From JBBRTJ01 sp038244535 (lineage in GTDB: Bacteria > Actinomycetota > Acidimicrobiia > Acidimicrobiales > Ilumatobacteraceae), in the NCBI GenBank assembly GCA_038244535.1, contig JBBRTJ010000113.1, positions 1-10,435 on the forward strand: a stretch of 10,435 bases of DNA, read 5' to 3'. The first letter of the stretch is position 1; each line of letters opens with the position of its first letter. The position numbers and the translations under genes are program-made. The notes below the pieces were generated by a model. That model ran no database searches. It saw nothing but the letters and a program-made list of their open reading frames with translations, and was not told where the DNA came from. Of the stretch, positions 1-7,508 are shown one piece after another.

Positions 1-2201
1 GCAAGGCGGGCTACGACGTCCACCACCGCTTCGACGGCGGCATCATCGACATCTCCTTCGAGCTCGAACCGACCCAGGAGGTCGCCGATGTCGTCGAGCG
101 GCGCGAGCAGCGCGCCGACAGCCGGTCGATCGCGCGGCTGCTCCAGCCCCGCTCGGTCGCCGTCATCGGGGCGGGGACACAGCGAGGTTCGATCGGCGCC
201 GTCGTGCTGCGCAACCTGCTCGCCGAGGGCTTCGACGGTCCCGTGTACCCCGTCAACCCCACGACCCCCCACGTCGGCGGCATCCCCGCGACCGCCAGCA
301 TCCTCGACATCGTCGACGACGTTCACCTCGCCATCGTGGCCGTGCCGGCGTCCGTCGTTCCCCAGGTGCTCGACGAGTGCGCCCTCAAGCGGGTGCGGGG
401 GGTGGTCGTCATCTCGACGGGCTTCGCCGACGCGGGACCAGACGGCGCGGCGGTCGAACGCGAGATCGTCGAGCGAGCCCGTCGCAACGGGATGCGCCTC
501 GTCGGCCCGGCCAGCATGGGCGTGATCACCACCTCGATCCGTGATCGTCCGGGCGCGCTTCATGCCTCGTTCGCCCCCACCGGGGTGCTCCCCGGCCGGC
601 TGGCGCTCTCGTTGCAGTCGGGCCCGCTGGCCACCGCGCTGCTCGAGCAGGCCCGCCGCATCGGCGTGGGCTTCTCGTGCTTCGTCTCGCTCGGCAACAA
701 GGGTGACGTCAGCGCCAACGACCTCCTCAACTACTGGAGCGACGATCCCGCCACCGATGTGGTGCTGCTCTACATCGAGAGCTTCGGCAACCCGCGCAAG
801 TTCCTGCGAACGGCGCGGCGGGTTTCGCGGACCAAGCCGGTCGTGGCCGTGCGCGGTGCGGCCTACGGAGTCGATGCCGCCACCACCGACGCGCTTTACC
901 AGCAGGCCGGGGTGATCAGGGTCAACACCGTGGCCGAGCTGCTCGACATGGGGCGGCTGCTGGTTGGGCAGCCTCTCCCCGCGGGCACGAGGGTCGCGGT
1001 GATCACCGATGCGCGCAGCCCCGGGGTCCTCGCCCTCGAGCGTGTCCGGTTCGAGGGCCTGAGCGTGGCCGAGCTCGGCGTCGACACTCGCACCGCGCTC
1101 CACGCGGCCTTGCCCGCCTCGGCCATGCTGCAGCCGCTCGTCGACCTCACCCCGAAGGCGGTGGCCGCGGACTATCGAGCCGCCCTGCTGGCGGTGGGCG
1201 ACGACCCGGGCGTCGACGTGCTGCTCGTCATCCATGCCCCGCCCCTCCTGGGTGATGACGACGACGTCGCGGCGGTGATTGCGGAGGCCGCGGCCACCTC
1301 GGGGCGCACGACCGTGGCCATCATGCTGGGCCGCGGTGACGGTCCTTTGCGCGAGGGGAGCGGTGTGCCCGCCTTCGCCTTTCCCGAGCCGGCGGTCGTC
1401 GCCCTCGCTCGAGCGGCGCGCTACGCCGCGTGGCGGCAGCGCCCTGCGGGCACCGTGGCGTCGTTGCCCGACGTCGACCACGACCGGGCCCGAGCCCTCG
1501 TCGACCACGCCCTCGCGGTCCGCCCCGAGGGCACGTTGCTCCCGCTGTCGGTGACGCGTGAGCTGCTCGCCTGCGCCGGCATCGAGTTCGCTCCGGCACT
1601 CGCCATCACCTCGATCGACGCTGCCGTTGACGCCGCTGATCGCCTCGGCTACCCGGTGGCGCTCAAGGCGGCAGGTCTCACCCGGCTCGTGCGCAGCGAG
1701 GATGGCGGTGTCGCCCTCGATCTGGCCTCGGCCGACGACGTCAGGGCGTCGTACGCGCGAATGGCCGACCACCTCGGTCCCGCCATGGCCGAGGCCATCG
1801 TCCAGCGGATGGCGCCGGGCGGGGTCGAGGTCATCGTGGCCATCGAGCACCACCCGGCGATCGGCCCGGTCATCGGCTTCGGTCTCGGGGGGGCGTTCGC
1901 CGACGTCATCGGCGACCGAGTGCGGCGCAGTGCGCCGCTCACCACAGCCGATGCGGTCGAGATGATCGACGGTTCACGGGCCAGGGCGGCACTCGCTTCT
2001 GCCGGGGTGGACATCGACGCGCTCATCGCGTTGCTGTGCCGTGTGAGCGCTCTCGTCGATGCCTTCGCCGAGATCGACCAGCTCTCGCTGAACCCGGTCT
2101 TGGCCTCGCCATCGGGCGCCGTTGTCGTCGACGCGTCGGTGCACGTTGCCCCCGGGTCGACGGTGACCACCGAGGCGGTGCCAACACGACGCCTCACCTG
2201 A
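1..2201 (+). CDS. GNAT / ADP-forming acetyl-CoA synthetase-like fusion protein (5' end outside window)
   Basis: The reading frame is open from the first full codon (position 3) to TGA at 2199-2201, giving 733 visible residues. The internal ATG/GTG-type starts near 204 are not the true start. The first residues (AGYDVHHRFDGGIIDISFEL) look like the last strands of a GNAT acetyltransferase. They are followed by a Rossmann CoA-binding domain (SVAVIGAG near 150-175), succinyl-CoA-ligase-like flavodoxin domains (SLGNKGDVSANDLL, YIESFGNPRKF, about 690-800) and a C-terminal ATP-grasp domain (about 1540-2170: GYPVALKAAG, FGLGGAFADVIGDR, LNPVLA). N-terminal GNAT plus synthetase is a known actinobacterial arrangement, linked in characterised relatives to protein lysine acetylation. 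The synthetase half appears degenerate. The usual SSHTAA-type active-site histidine stretch is absent between KPVVAVRG and LYQQAGV. The HKxDxGG motif of the ATP-grasp domain reads LVRSEDGG. A regulatory acyl-CoA- or nucleotide-sensing role is therefore inferred over ADP-forming catalysis. Confidence 0.85.
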   Translation, partial: KAGYDVHHRFDGGIIDISFELEPTQEVADVVERREQRADSRSIARLLQPRSVAVIGAGTQRGSIGAVVLRNLLAEGFDGPVYPVNPTTPHVGGIPATASILDIVDDVHLAIVAVPASVVPQVLDECALKRVRGVVVISTGFADAGPDGAAVEREIVERARRNGMRLVGPASMGVITTSIRDRPGALHASFAPTGVLPGRLALSLQSGPLATALLEQARRIGVGFSCFVSLGNKGDVSANDLLNYWSDDPATDVVLLYIESFGNPRKFLRTARRVSRTKPVVAVRGAAYGVDAATTDALYQQAGVIRVNTVAELLDMGRLLVGQPLPAGTRVAVITDARSPGVLALERVRFEGLSVAELGVDTRTALHAALPASAMLQPLVDLTPKAVAADYRAALLAVGDDPGVDVLLVIHAPPLLGDDDDVAAVIAEAAATSGRTTVAIMLGRGDGPLREGSGVPAFAFPEPAVVALARAARYAAWRQRPAGTVASLPDVDHDRARALVDHALAVRPEGTLLPLSVTRELLACAGIEFAPALAITSIDAAVDAADRLGYPVALKAAGLTRLVRSEDGGVALDLASADDVRASYARMADHLGPAMAEAIVQRMAPGGVEVIVAIEHHPAIGPVIGFGLGGAFADVIGDRVRRSAPLTTADAVEMIDGSRARAALASAGVDIDALIALLCRVSALVDAFAEIDQLSLNPVLASPSGAVVVDASVHVAPGSTVTTEAVPTRRLT

Positions 2202-2263
2202 CCTGCTCGGCCGACCCGGCCAACGTCGAAGGGAAGTGAGCCGAAGTCCGCTCCCCTGGTCAG

Positions 2264-2284
2264 GGCATGCGCGGAATGCGTGCC
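2264..2284 (+). terminator. Possible terminator hairpin between convergent genes
   Basis: GGCATGC (2264-2270) pairs with GCGTGCC (2278-2284) around a 7-nt loop. That makes 7 base pairs including one G-U in plus-strand RNA. It lies 62 nt after the stop of the GNAT/synthetase gene and just past the stop of the minus-strand gene ending at 2292. No T-run follows, so the call is weak. The remainder of 2202-2291 holds nothing else I recognise. Confidence 0.3.
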
Positions 2285-2291
2285 GAGGCGG

Positions 2292-3635
2292 TCAGGCGTT
2301 CGGGTTGTTGATCACGGCTTGGTTGGCGGACGCGACCTGGGGCCCGTAGGCCCGCAAGGTGTTCTCGAAGATCTCGATCCACGAGGCGAAGTGGGCCACG
2401 CCGTTGGCCGCCACCCGCTGGAAGTACGCGGGATCACACGTCGTGGTCGGGTGCGACTTCTCGACCACGATGCCGGGGCAGAGCGGCTGGCTGGTCTCCT
2501 TTTCGGACGCCTGGTAGCCGATCTTGGCGCCGAGCGGCTTGTAGACGTCGAGCGGGGTGCCGACGCTGTCACGCAGTGCCGCGTAGTTGACGCCGAAGTT
2601 CGGACCAAGGTTGGCGATCGACCACCTGACGATCTGGTCGAGGGCGAGGTCTCGCTTGATCGGCTGGCTGTTGTCGTCGAGGTCGGGGAAGCTGTCGCTC
2701 GGGATGACCGGCGTGGCCAACTGCTGGGTGTTGAAGTGGTACTTCCACAGCAGCGCGATCTTCTGGTACGCGGCAACCAGCACGCTGGGCTTGTAGCCCA
2801 TCGACTGCCAGGTGGCGATGGCGTTGCTCTCGGGGCAGCCGGACTTGGCTCTCACCGTGCCGTCGCCCGTCGGCAGGCGCAACTCGACCGTCGACTGGTT
2901 GATGCCGGTGATCTTCACTTGGACGACCTGGGCCAGGTAGCCCGTCGAGACGAGGTGGGCCTTGACGCCTTTGATCATGATCTCGAGGGTCGCCTGGTAG
3001 GCGGGGTCCCAGGGCAGTGGGATCGTCATCGGGTTGCAGTTCGCCGCGGCGCCGCCACCGGCCACGATCGTGAAGTCGACTCCCTGCGCTGTGCCACCTC
3101 CGGCCTTGAAGACCCACGCCGGGGTGGCGTCGCCCGCGCCGATGGCCAGGATGACGCCCTTGCCGTTGGCCTTGGCAGCGGCGAAGTCGCCGTCGAGCAG
3201 GCTCCAGTCCCAGGTGGTCGCCGTGGGCTGGAGGTCGCTCCACGCGTAGCGAAGAAAGAGGCCAGCCACTTCGGGTCTGGCGGGGATGTCGGGTGAGATG
3301 GGCTTGCCCATGTAGTTGGTGACGTAGATGCCCTGGGCCACGTTGCCGACCGCACCGCGGTCCCCCCCGTCTCCACCGCCATCGTCACGAGTGGCGATGA
3401 CCACACCGATGACGCCGATGATGAGGACGACGACGACGGCGATGCCGCCGATCAGCAGCCCCTTGCTGCGCCTCTTGTCACCTGCAGCCTCGGCCACCGT
3501 GGCCTCGGCGGCGGGAGCGGTGGCTGCGGCGGGCGCGGTCGGCGATGCTGCTGCCGCCTCGCGAGCTGCGTCCGATGGGGCTGCGATGGGCTCCTCGGGG
3601 AGTCCCGTCCCCTGACCGAGGTCGCCGTCTGCCAC
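2292..3635 (-). CDS. Membrane-anchored TIM-barrel glycoside-hydrolase-like protein, copy 1
   Basis: This 447-residue protein starts at GTG (3633-3635), preceded by a good Shine-Dalgarno sequence. Residues 1-58 are Ala/Pro-rich and presumably cytosolic. KRRSKG then precedes one transmembrane helix (about 59-81) and a Gly/Asp linker, so the remaining ~345 residues should be outside the cell. The extracellular part has hallmarks of a (beta/alpha)8 hydrolase: GIYVTN, an RYAWSDLQP...TWDWSLLD stretch, AIGAGDATPAWVF and PWDPAYQ. ITGINQSTVELRLP carries E251, KIGYQASE carries E378, and the protein ends with WIEIFENTLR. By analogy to clan GH-A folds, E251 could be the acid/base and E378 the nucleophile; this is inference. 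Four cysteines (200, 267, 386, 400) match those of the upstream paralogue and may form disulfides. I do not recognise the family by name, and the substrate is unknown. It is the last gene of the minus-strand run from 6187. Confidence 0.8.
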   Translation of the reverse strand: MADGDLGQGTGLPEEPIAAPSDAAREAAAASPTAPAAATAPAAEATVAEAAGDKRRSKGLLIGGIAVVVVLIIGVIGVVIATRDDGGGDGGDRGAVGNVAQGIYVTNYMGKPISPDIPARPEVAGLFLRYAWSDLQPTATTWDWSLLDGDFAAAKANGKGVILAIGAGDATPAWVFKAGGGTAQGVDFTIVAGGGAAANCNPMTIPLPWDPAYQATLEIMIKGVKAHLVSTGYLAQVVQVKITGINQSTVELRLPTGDGTVRAKSGCPESNAIATWQSMGYKPSVLVAAYQKIALLWKYHFNTQQLATPVIPSDSFPDLDDNSQPIKRDLALDQIVRWSIANLGPNFGVNYAALRDSVGTPLDVYKPLGAKIGYQASEKETSQPLCPGIVVEKSHPTTTCDPAYFQRVAANGVAHFASWIEIFENTLRAYGPQVASANQAVINNPNA

Positions 3636-3641
3636 GCTTCG

Positions 3642-3648
3642 CCCTTTC
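3642..3648 (-). promoter_or_regulatory. Ribosome binding site supporting the GTG start at 3635
   Basis: Read on the minus strand this is GAAAGGG, placed 6 nt upstream of the GTG start codon. It supports GTG rather than a later codon as the start of GH-like copy 1. Confidence 0.6.
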
Positions 3649-3690
3649 GTTGAACCCGCCGCTCAGGTGCTCGGTGCACGCGCTGGAGCG

Positions 3691-3696
3691 ATGCTA
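3691..3696 (-). promoter_or_regulatory. Candidate -10 box (TAGCAT) for GH-like copy 1
   Basis: On the minus strand TAGCAT fits the actinobacterial TAnnnT -10 pattern. The surrounding CCTAGCATCGC is identical over 11 bases to the sequence in front of the acyl-CoA dehydrogenase gene. A start site about 7 nt downstream would give a leader of roughly 50 nt that includes the Shine-Dalgarno site. No convincing -35 box is visible. Confidence 0.35.
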
Positions 3697-3711
3697 GGAG
3701 CGGACGTGATC

Positions 3712-3730
3712 GCGGCCACGTCGGGGCCGC
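3712..3730 (-). terminator. Hairpin directly after the stop of GH-like copy 2
   Basis: A perfect 6-bp stem, GCGGCC (3712-3717) with GGCCGC (3725-3730), encloses a 7-nt loop. It begins at the last base of the TAG stop codon of copy 2 (3730-3732). No U-run follows on the minus strand, so it may be a weak terminator, a 3'-end stabiliser or chance in GC-rich DNA. Confidence 0.25.
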
Positions 3731-5022
3731 TACTTTTCGAGCGCTCGTGCTGCAACTCGCGTCTGGTCCCGGTAGGACCGGACGGTGTTCTGGAAGACCT
3801 CCAGCCAGGCCATGCCCTGGCGTTGACCGAGATCGATGGCCTGCCGATACGCCTCAGGGCTGCAGTCGCTGGTGGGCCGTCCCTTCGCCAGCTCCACGCC
3901 GGCGCACGTCGGGTTGCCGAACTGGTTCTCGGCGATCTGGAACCCGATCGGGATCCCCTGCTCGCGGTGACTGCCCAACGGGCTCCCGATGCCCAACTTG
4001 AGCGCGTTGTACGAGACCGCGAAGCGGGCCCCATAGGTGGTCGATGCCCAGGTCATCATCTCGGTGAGGGTGGCGTCGCCAGCGCGCGCCGTGGGTCCCG
4101 ACGCGTCGAGGTCGGGCAGTGACTGCTTCGGCAGGATCGCGGTGTCGAGGGCGGCCGCGGGGAAGGCCGTTGCCCACGAGCGGGCGTTGGCTCGGAACGC
4201 CTCCATGATCAGTTCCGGCGAGTACCCCGCGGCCTGCCAGGTGGCGAGGGCGTTCGATGCGGGGCACCCCGACTGCGCCGTCGACAGGCCGGGGTCAGCG
4301 GGGAGGCGCAGCTCGGCGGTCGTCTGGTTGATCCCGGTCACCTTCACCTGTTGGACGAGGCCGAGGTGACCGGTGGTGCTCAGGTGATCGGCGACCCGAT
4401 GGGCGAGTCGATCGACGAGCGACAGGTAGGTCGCATCCCATGGCGGCGGCATGGACACCGATGTGCAGTTGGCGGCGTCGCCCTGGTGGGCGACGATCGT
4501 GAAGTCGAGCTTGGCGACGTGCCGGTCGTACACGTACGACGGTGTTGCGCCCCCGGCGACGATCGCCAGCAGCAGGCGCTTGTCGGCGGCTGCGGCGGTG
4601 GCCGTCGCGGCATCGAGCGCGCTCCAGTCCCACCGGTCGTCGCCGACCTCGAGCTCGGACCAGGTGAGACGCAGCATCCCCCCCGTGACGACGTCGCCCT
4701 GGAGCACGTCCGCAGCCAGTGGGCGCCCGAGGTCGTTGGTCACGTACACCCCGGCGGGTTGGCCGCCGGCGCCCGGGGGAGGTGGCGGCACCGTCGTGCG
4801 ATTGGGAGCTGTGGTGGTCGTGGTTGTCGGGCGCGTCGGTCGGCCAGCAACGGTGGTTCGGGTCGGGATCACCAATGACGGTGGCCGAGCGCCGGGAACG
4901 GGTGGGTGCACCAGCCACCAACCGAAGCCGGCGAGCCCCGCGACGACGGCCACCAGCAGCGCGTAGGGCCATCGGGGTCGGCGGGGCGTCGTGCTCGCGG
5001 GGAGGGGGGGAGGCGCCGCCAT
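3730..5022 (-). CDS. Membrane-anchored TIM-barrel glycoside-hydrolase-like protein, copy 2
   Basis: The protein has 430 residues from ATG at 5020-5022. The frame stays open upstream to 5505, but that extension lies inside the acyl-CoA dehydrogenase gene in another frame and is Ser/Arg/Thr-rich junk. The ATG just before the signal-anchor is therefore chosen. A short cytosolic tail (RRPRWPY) leads into one transmembrane helix (about 20-38), then a Thr/Pro-rich linker (about 50-85) of cell-wall-spanning type, then the hydrolase-like domain. The domain is clearly paralogous to copy 1: G[IV]YVTN, WDWS.LD, DFTIVA, TGINQ[ST]T.ELRLP, SGCP.SNA.ATWQ..GY, a G[YF]Q.(A/S)E strand and W[IL]E[VI]F[EQ]NT. 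Candidate catalytic glutamates E237 and E365 and cysteines 186, 253, 373 and 387 align with copy 1. The gene follows the acyl-CoA dehydrogenase by 58 bp and precedes copy 1 by 94 bp. The substrate is unknown. Confidence 0.8.
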   Translation of the reverse strand: MAAPPPLPASTTPRRPRWPYALLVAVVAGLAGFGWWLVHPPVPGARPPSLVIPTRTTVAGRPTRPTTTTTTAPNRTTVPPPPPGAGGQPAGVYVTNDLGRPLAADVLQGDVVTGGMLRLTWSELEVGDDRWDWSALDAATATAAAADKRLLLAIVAGGATPSYVYDRHVAKLDFTIVAHQGDAANCTSVSMPPPWDATYLSLVDRLAHRVADHLSTTGHLGLVQQVKVTGINQTTAELRLPADPGLSTAQSGCPASNALATWQAAGYSPELIMEAFRANARSWATAFPAAALDTAILPKQSLPDLDASGPTARAGDATLTEMMTWASTTYGARFAVSYNALKLGIGSPLGSHREQGIPIGFQIAENQFGNPTCAGVELAKGRPTSDCSPEAYRQAIDLGQRQGMAWLEVFQNTVRSYRDQTRVAARALEK

Positions 5023-5043
5023 TGACCGGCCATCCTGCCCGTC

Positions 5044-5065
5044 TGTGACCCGCCGCGGGGTCGCA
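5044..5065 (-). terminator. Hairpin between acyl-CoA dehydrogenase and GH-like copy 2
   Basis: TGTGACCC (5044-5051) pairs with GGGTCGCA (5058-5065) around a 6-nt loop, with one position that is G-U on the plus strand and mismatched on the minus strand. It starts about 15 nt after the dehydrogenase stop codon and lies 22 nt upstream of the ATG of copy 2. It could partly separate the two genes transcriptionally. No U-tract is present. Confidence 0.3.
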
Positions 5066-5080
5066 CCCCCGAGCGATGGG

Positions 5081-6187
5081 TCAGCCCGGGTCCCGGGGGA
5101 GGCCGAGGACGCGCTCGCCGATGATGTTGCGAAGCACGTTCGAGGTGCCGCCCATGATCGTGTAGGCCGGTCCGTAGCAGATGGTTCGCGCTCGGCGGCC
5201 CCACAGCATCGTGTCGGCACCGCAGGTGCGGGCCACGAACTCGGCCACCCGCTGCTCGTGCTCGGTGCAGTACGCCTTGGTGGCGGCCGAGAAGCTCTTG
5301 GGCGCCTGGCCCATGACTTCGCGGAGCACCAGCAGGCGCCCGATGGCGTAGGCCGATTCGAGGCGGGCGATCTCCTGGCGCACGAGGGGGTTGGTCGTGT
5401 CGGCCCGGTCACGGGCGTCGAGGTAGAGCGCGTAGTTCGACACGAGGCGATCGATGCCGCCCCGTTCGTGCTCGAGCTGGCGCATGGTCTGCTTCCACGA
5501 GCCACCCTCGGCGCCGACGAGGTTGGCCGCTGGGACCCGAACCTCGTCGTAGAAGACCTCGCAGAAGTGGCGGTTGGTGGTCATGTCGGTGATGGCGTTG
5601 ACGGTGATGCCCGGCGAGTCGAGAGGCACGATGAGCTCCGAGATGCCCGCGTGCGGCGGTCCCTCGGTCGAGGTTCGGCAGATGAGGTAGCAGTAGTCGG
5701 CGGTCTCGCCGAAGCTGGTCCAGATCTTCTGACCCGTCACGATCCAGGTGTCTCCGTCGCGCACGGCTCGAGTCGTGAGCGAGGCGAGGTCGGAGCCGCT
5801 GTTCGGCTCGCTCATGCCGATGCACCACCCGGCCTCGCCCGCCAGGATCCCAGGCAGGAACTCGCGCTTTTGGTCATCGGTGCCGTAGGCGAGCAGCGTC
5901 GGCCCCATCTGGCGATCGGCGAACCAGCTCGCAGCGATCGGCGCACCGGCCCGGATGAGGGCCTCGGTGACGACGAACCGCTCGAGGACGGTGCGACCCC
6001 CTCCGCCCCACTGGGTCGGCCACGTCATGCCGATCCAACCCCTCGCCCCCAGCTCGCGACTGAACTCGCGGGAGTAGCCGTTGATCCAGGCATCGTCGTG
6101 GACGCCGTACGTGGCGACCGCCTGTCTGGCGACCTCCTCGGCCTCGGCCTGCAGGGCCAGGAGCTCAGGTGACCAGAGGAAGTCCAT
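5081..6187 (-). CDS. Acyl-CoA dehydrogenase (FadE-like)
   Basis: A 368-residue FAD-dependent acyl-CoA dehydrogenase, full length for the shorter FadE class. It oxidises an acyl-CoA thioester to the 2-enoyl-CoA and passes electrons to an electron-transfer flavoprotein. An N-terminal helical domain is followed by the substrate/FAD signature GMSEPNSGSDLASL (about 124-137), then DTWIVTGQKIWTSFG (146-160), a central beta-domain and a C-terminal helical bundle. The medium-chain-type catalytic glutamate position near the C-terminus is glycine here (IMGGTSNVLRN, 344-354). The base is more likely E241 in QLEHERGG, as in the isovaleryl/long-chain arrangement; this is inference. The start is ATG at 6185-6187, with no Shine-Dalgarno but a -10 box 6 nt upstream, so the mRNA is probably leaderless. 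The native substrate (straight chain, branched or steroid side chain) cannot be read from the sequence. Confidence 0.93.
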   Translation of the reverse strand: MDFLWSPELLALQAEAEEVARQAVATYGVHDDAWINGYSREFSRELGARGWIGMTWPTQWGGGGRTVLERFVVTEALIRAGAPIAASWFADRQMGPTLLAYGTDDQKREFLPGILAGEAGWCIGMSEPNSGSDLASLTTRAVRDGDTWIVTGQKIWTSFGETADYCYLICRTSTEGPPHAGISELIVPLDSPGITVNAITDMTTNRHFCEVFYDEVRVPAANLVGAEGGSWKQTMRQLEHERGGIDRLVSNYALYLDARDRADTTNPLVRQEIARLESAYAIGRLLVLREVMGQAPKSFSAATKAYCTEHEQRVAEFVARTCGADTMLWGRRARTICYGPAYTIMGGTSNVLRNIIGERVLGLPRDPG

Positions 6188-6193
6188 GGTGCG

Positions 6194-6199
6194 ATGCTA
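6194..6199 (-). promoter_or_regulatory. -10 box for a leaderless acyl-CoA dehydrogenase transcript
   Basis: On the minus strand TAGCAT (TAnnnT) ends 6 nt before the A of the ATG, which places the transcription start at or next to the start codon. A CCGACC element upstream with a 16-nt spacer weakly resembles a -35 box. The absence of a Shine-Dalgarno sequence agrees with leaderless translation. Confidence 0.55.
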
Positions 6200-6284
6200 G
6201 GCACGGGCCGTCACCGGTCGGACCGTCGAGCGCGGACTACGCTGTACAGGTCAGATACAAGTGAGCACGGGAGCAGCGCGTCAG

Positions 6285-7502
6285 ATGACCAAGATCAAGG
6301 TGGCCAAGCCGGTCGTCGAGCTCGACGGCGACGAGATGACCCGCATCATCTGGCAGTTCATCAAAGAGCAGCTGATCCTGCCCTACCTCGATGTCGAGCT
6401 CGACTACTACGACCTCGGCATCGAGCACCGTGACGCCACCGACGACCAGGTCACGATCGATTCCGCCAACGCGATCCTTCGCCATGGGGTCGGTGTGAAG
6501 TGCGCCACCATCACGCCTGACGAGGCCCGGGTCGAGGAGTTCGGGCTCAAGCAGATGTGGAAGTCGCCGAACGGCACGATCCGCAACATCCTCGGCGGCG
6601 TGGTCTTTCGCGAGCCGATCATCTGCACCAACATCCCGCGCCTCGTGCCGGGGTGGACCAAGCCGATCGTCATCGGTCGTCATGCTTTCGGCGACCAGTA
6701 CCGCGCCACCGACACTCGCATCCCGGGCGAGGGCACCCTCACCATGGTGTTCACCCCCAAGGACGGCTCGGCCCCGATGGAGCTCGAGGTGTTCCAGTTC
6801 CCCGGCGCGGGCGTGGCTATGGCCATGTACAACCTCGATGCCAGCATCCGAGACTTTGCTCGGGCCTCGATGCGCTACGGCCTGCAACGCAACTACCCCG
6901 TGTACCTCAGCACGAAGAACACGATCCTCAAGGCCTACGACGGGCGTTTCAAGGACCTGTTCCAGGAGGTGTTCGAGGCCGAGTTCGCCGCCGACTTCGC
7001 GGCGGCCGGCCTCACCTACGAGCACCGCCTCATCGACGACATGGTGGCCGCTGCCATGAAGTGGGAGGGCGGCTACCTGTGGGCCTGCAAGAACTACGAC
7101 GGCGACGTGCAGAGCGACACGGTGGCCCAGGGCTTCGGCTCGCTCGGCCTCATGTCGTCGGTGCTGTTGACGCCCGATGGTCAGGTGATGGAGGCCGAGG
7201 CCGCCCACGGCACGGTCACTCGCCACTATCGCGAGCACCAGAGAGGCAACAAGACCTCCACGAACCCCATCGCGTCGATCTTTGCCTGGACCCGGGGCCT
7301 GGCTCACCGTGGCAAGCTCGACGGCACCCCCGGGGTCACCGAGTTCGCCGAGACCCTCGAGCGGGTGTGCGTCGAGACCGTCGAGAGCGGTCGCATGACC
7401 AAGGACCTGTCGCTCCTCATCAGCAAGGACCACCCCTGGCTCACGACCCAGGAGTTCCTCGCCGCCCTCGACGACGGCCTCAAGCAAGCCATGAGGCTCT
7501 GA
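6285..7502 (+). CDS. icd: NADP-dependent isocitrate dehydrogenase, homodimeric class II
   Basis: Converts isocitrate to 2-oxoglutarate and CO2 with NADP+ in the TCA cycle, in the cytoplasm. The 405-residue protein closely matches the eukaryotic-cytosolic/mycobacterial Icd1 type. Numbering coincides with human IDH1 through the active site: T77 (TPDEARVEEF), S94, N96 and R100 (KSPNGTIRN), R109 (FRE) and R132 (GRHAFGDQYR). Y139 and K211 are catalytic candidates, metal-binding aspartates lie at about 251, 274 and 278, and the cofactor loop HGTVTRHYREH is at 308-318. The ATG at 6285 gives the family-typical start MTKIKVAKPVVELDGDEMTR. A GTG at 6261 is in frame but would add eight non-conserved residues. 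GGGAG at 6269-6273 could serve as a somewhat distant ribosome site. The gene is divergent from the acyl-CoA dehydrogenase across 97 bp. A TACGCT at 6238-6243 is only a weak -10 candidate. Confidence 0.97.
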   Translation: MTKIKVAKPVVELDGDEMTRIIWQFIKEQLILPYLDVELDYYDLGIEHRDATDDQVTIDSANAILRHGVGVKCATITPDEARVEEFGLKQMWKSPNGTIRNILGGVVFREPIICTNIPRLVPGWTKPIVIGRHAFGDQYRATDTRIPGEGTLTMVFTPKDGSAPMELEVFQFPGAGVAMAMYNLDASIRDFARASMRYGLQRNYPVYLSTKNTILKAYDGRFKDLFQEVFEAEFAADFAAAGLTYEHRLIDDMVAAAMKWEGGYLWACKNYDGDVQSDTVAQGFGSLGLMSSVLLTPDGQVMEAEAAHGTVTRHYREHQRGNKTSTNPIASIFAWTRGLAHRGKLDGTPGVTEFAETLERVCVETVESGRMTKDLSLLISKDHPWLTTQEFLAALDDGLKQAMRL

Positions 7503-7508
7503 GGCCCA

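Noticed and set aside
2280..3296. Long plus-strand open frame opposite GH-like copy 1
   Set aside because: It has the composition of an antisense shadow (DHDLEGR/VGGV-type runs). The minus strand shows a transmembrane anchor and motifs shared with the paralogue.
5023..5505. N-terminal extension of GH-like copy 2 up to 5505
   Set aside because: It overlaps the acyl-CoA dehydrogenase gene in another frame and has shadow composition. The signal-anchor follows directly after the ATG at 5022.
6261..6284. GTG start at 6261 for icd
   Set aside because: The eight added residues do not match the family, whereas the ATG at 6285 aligns residue by residue with human IDH1 numbering.
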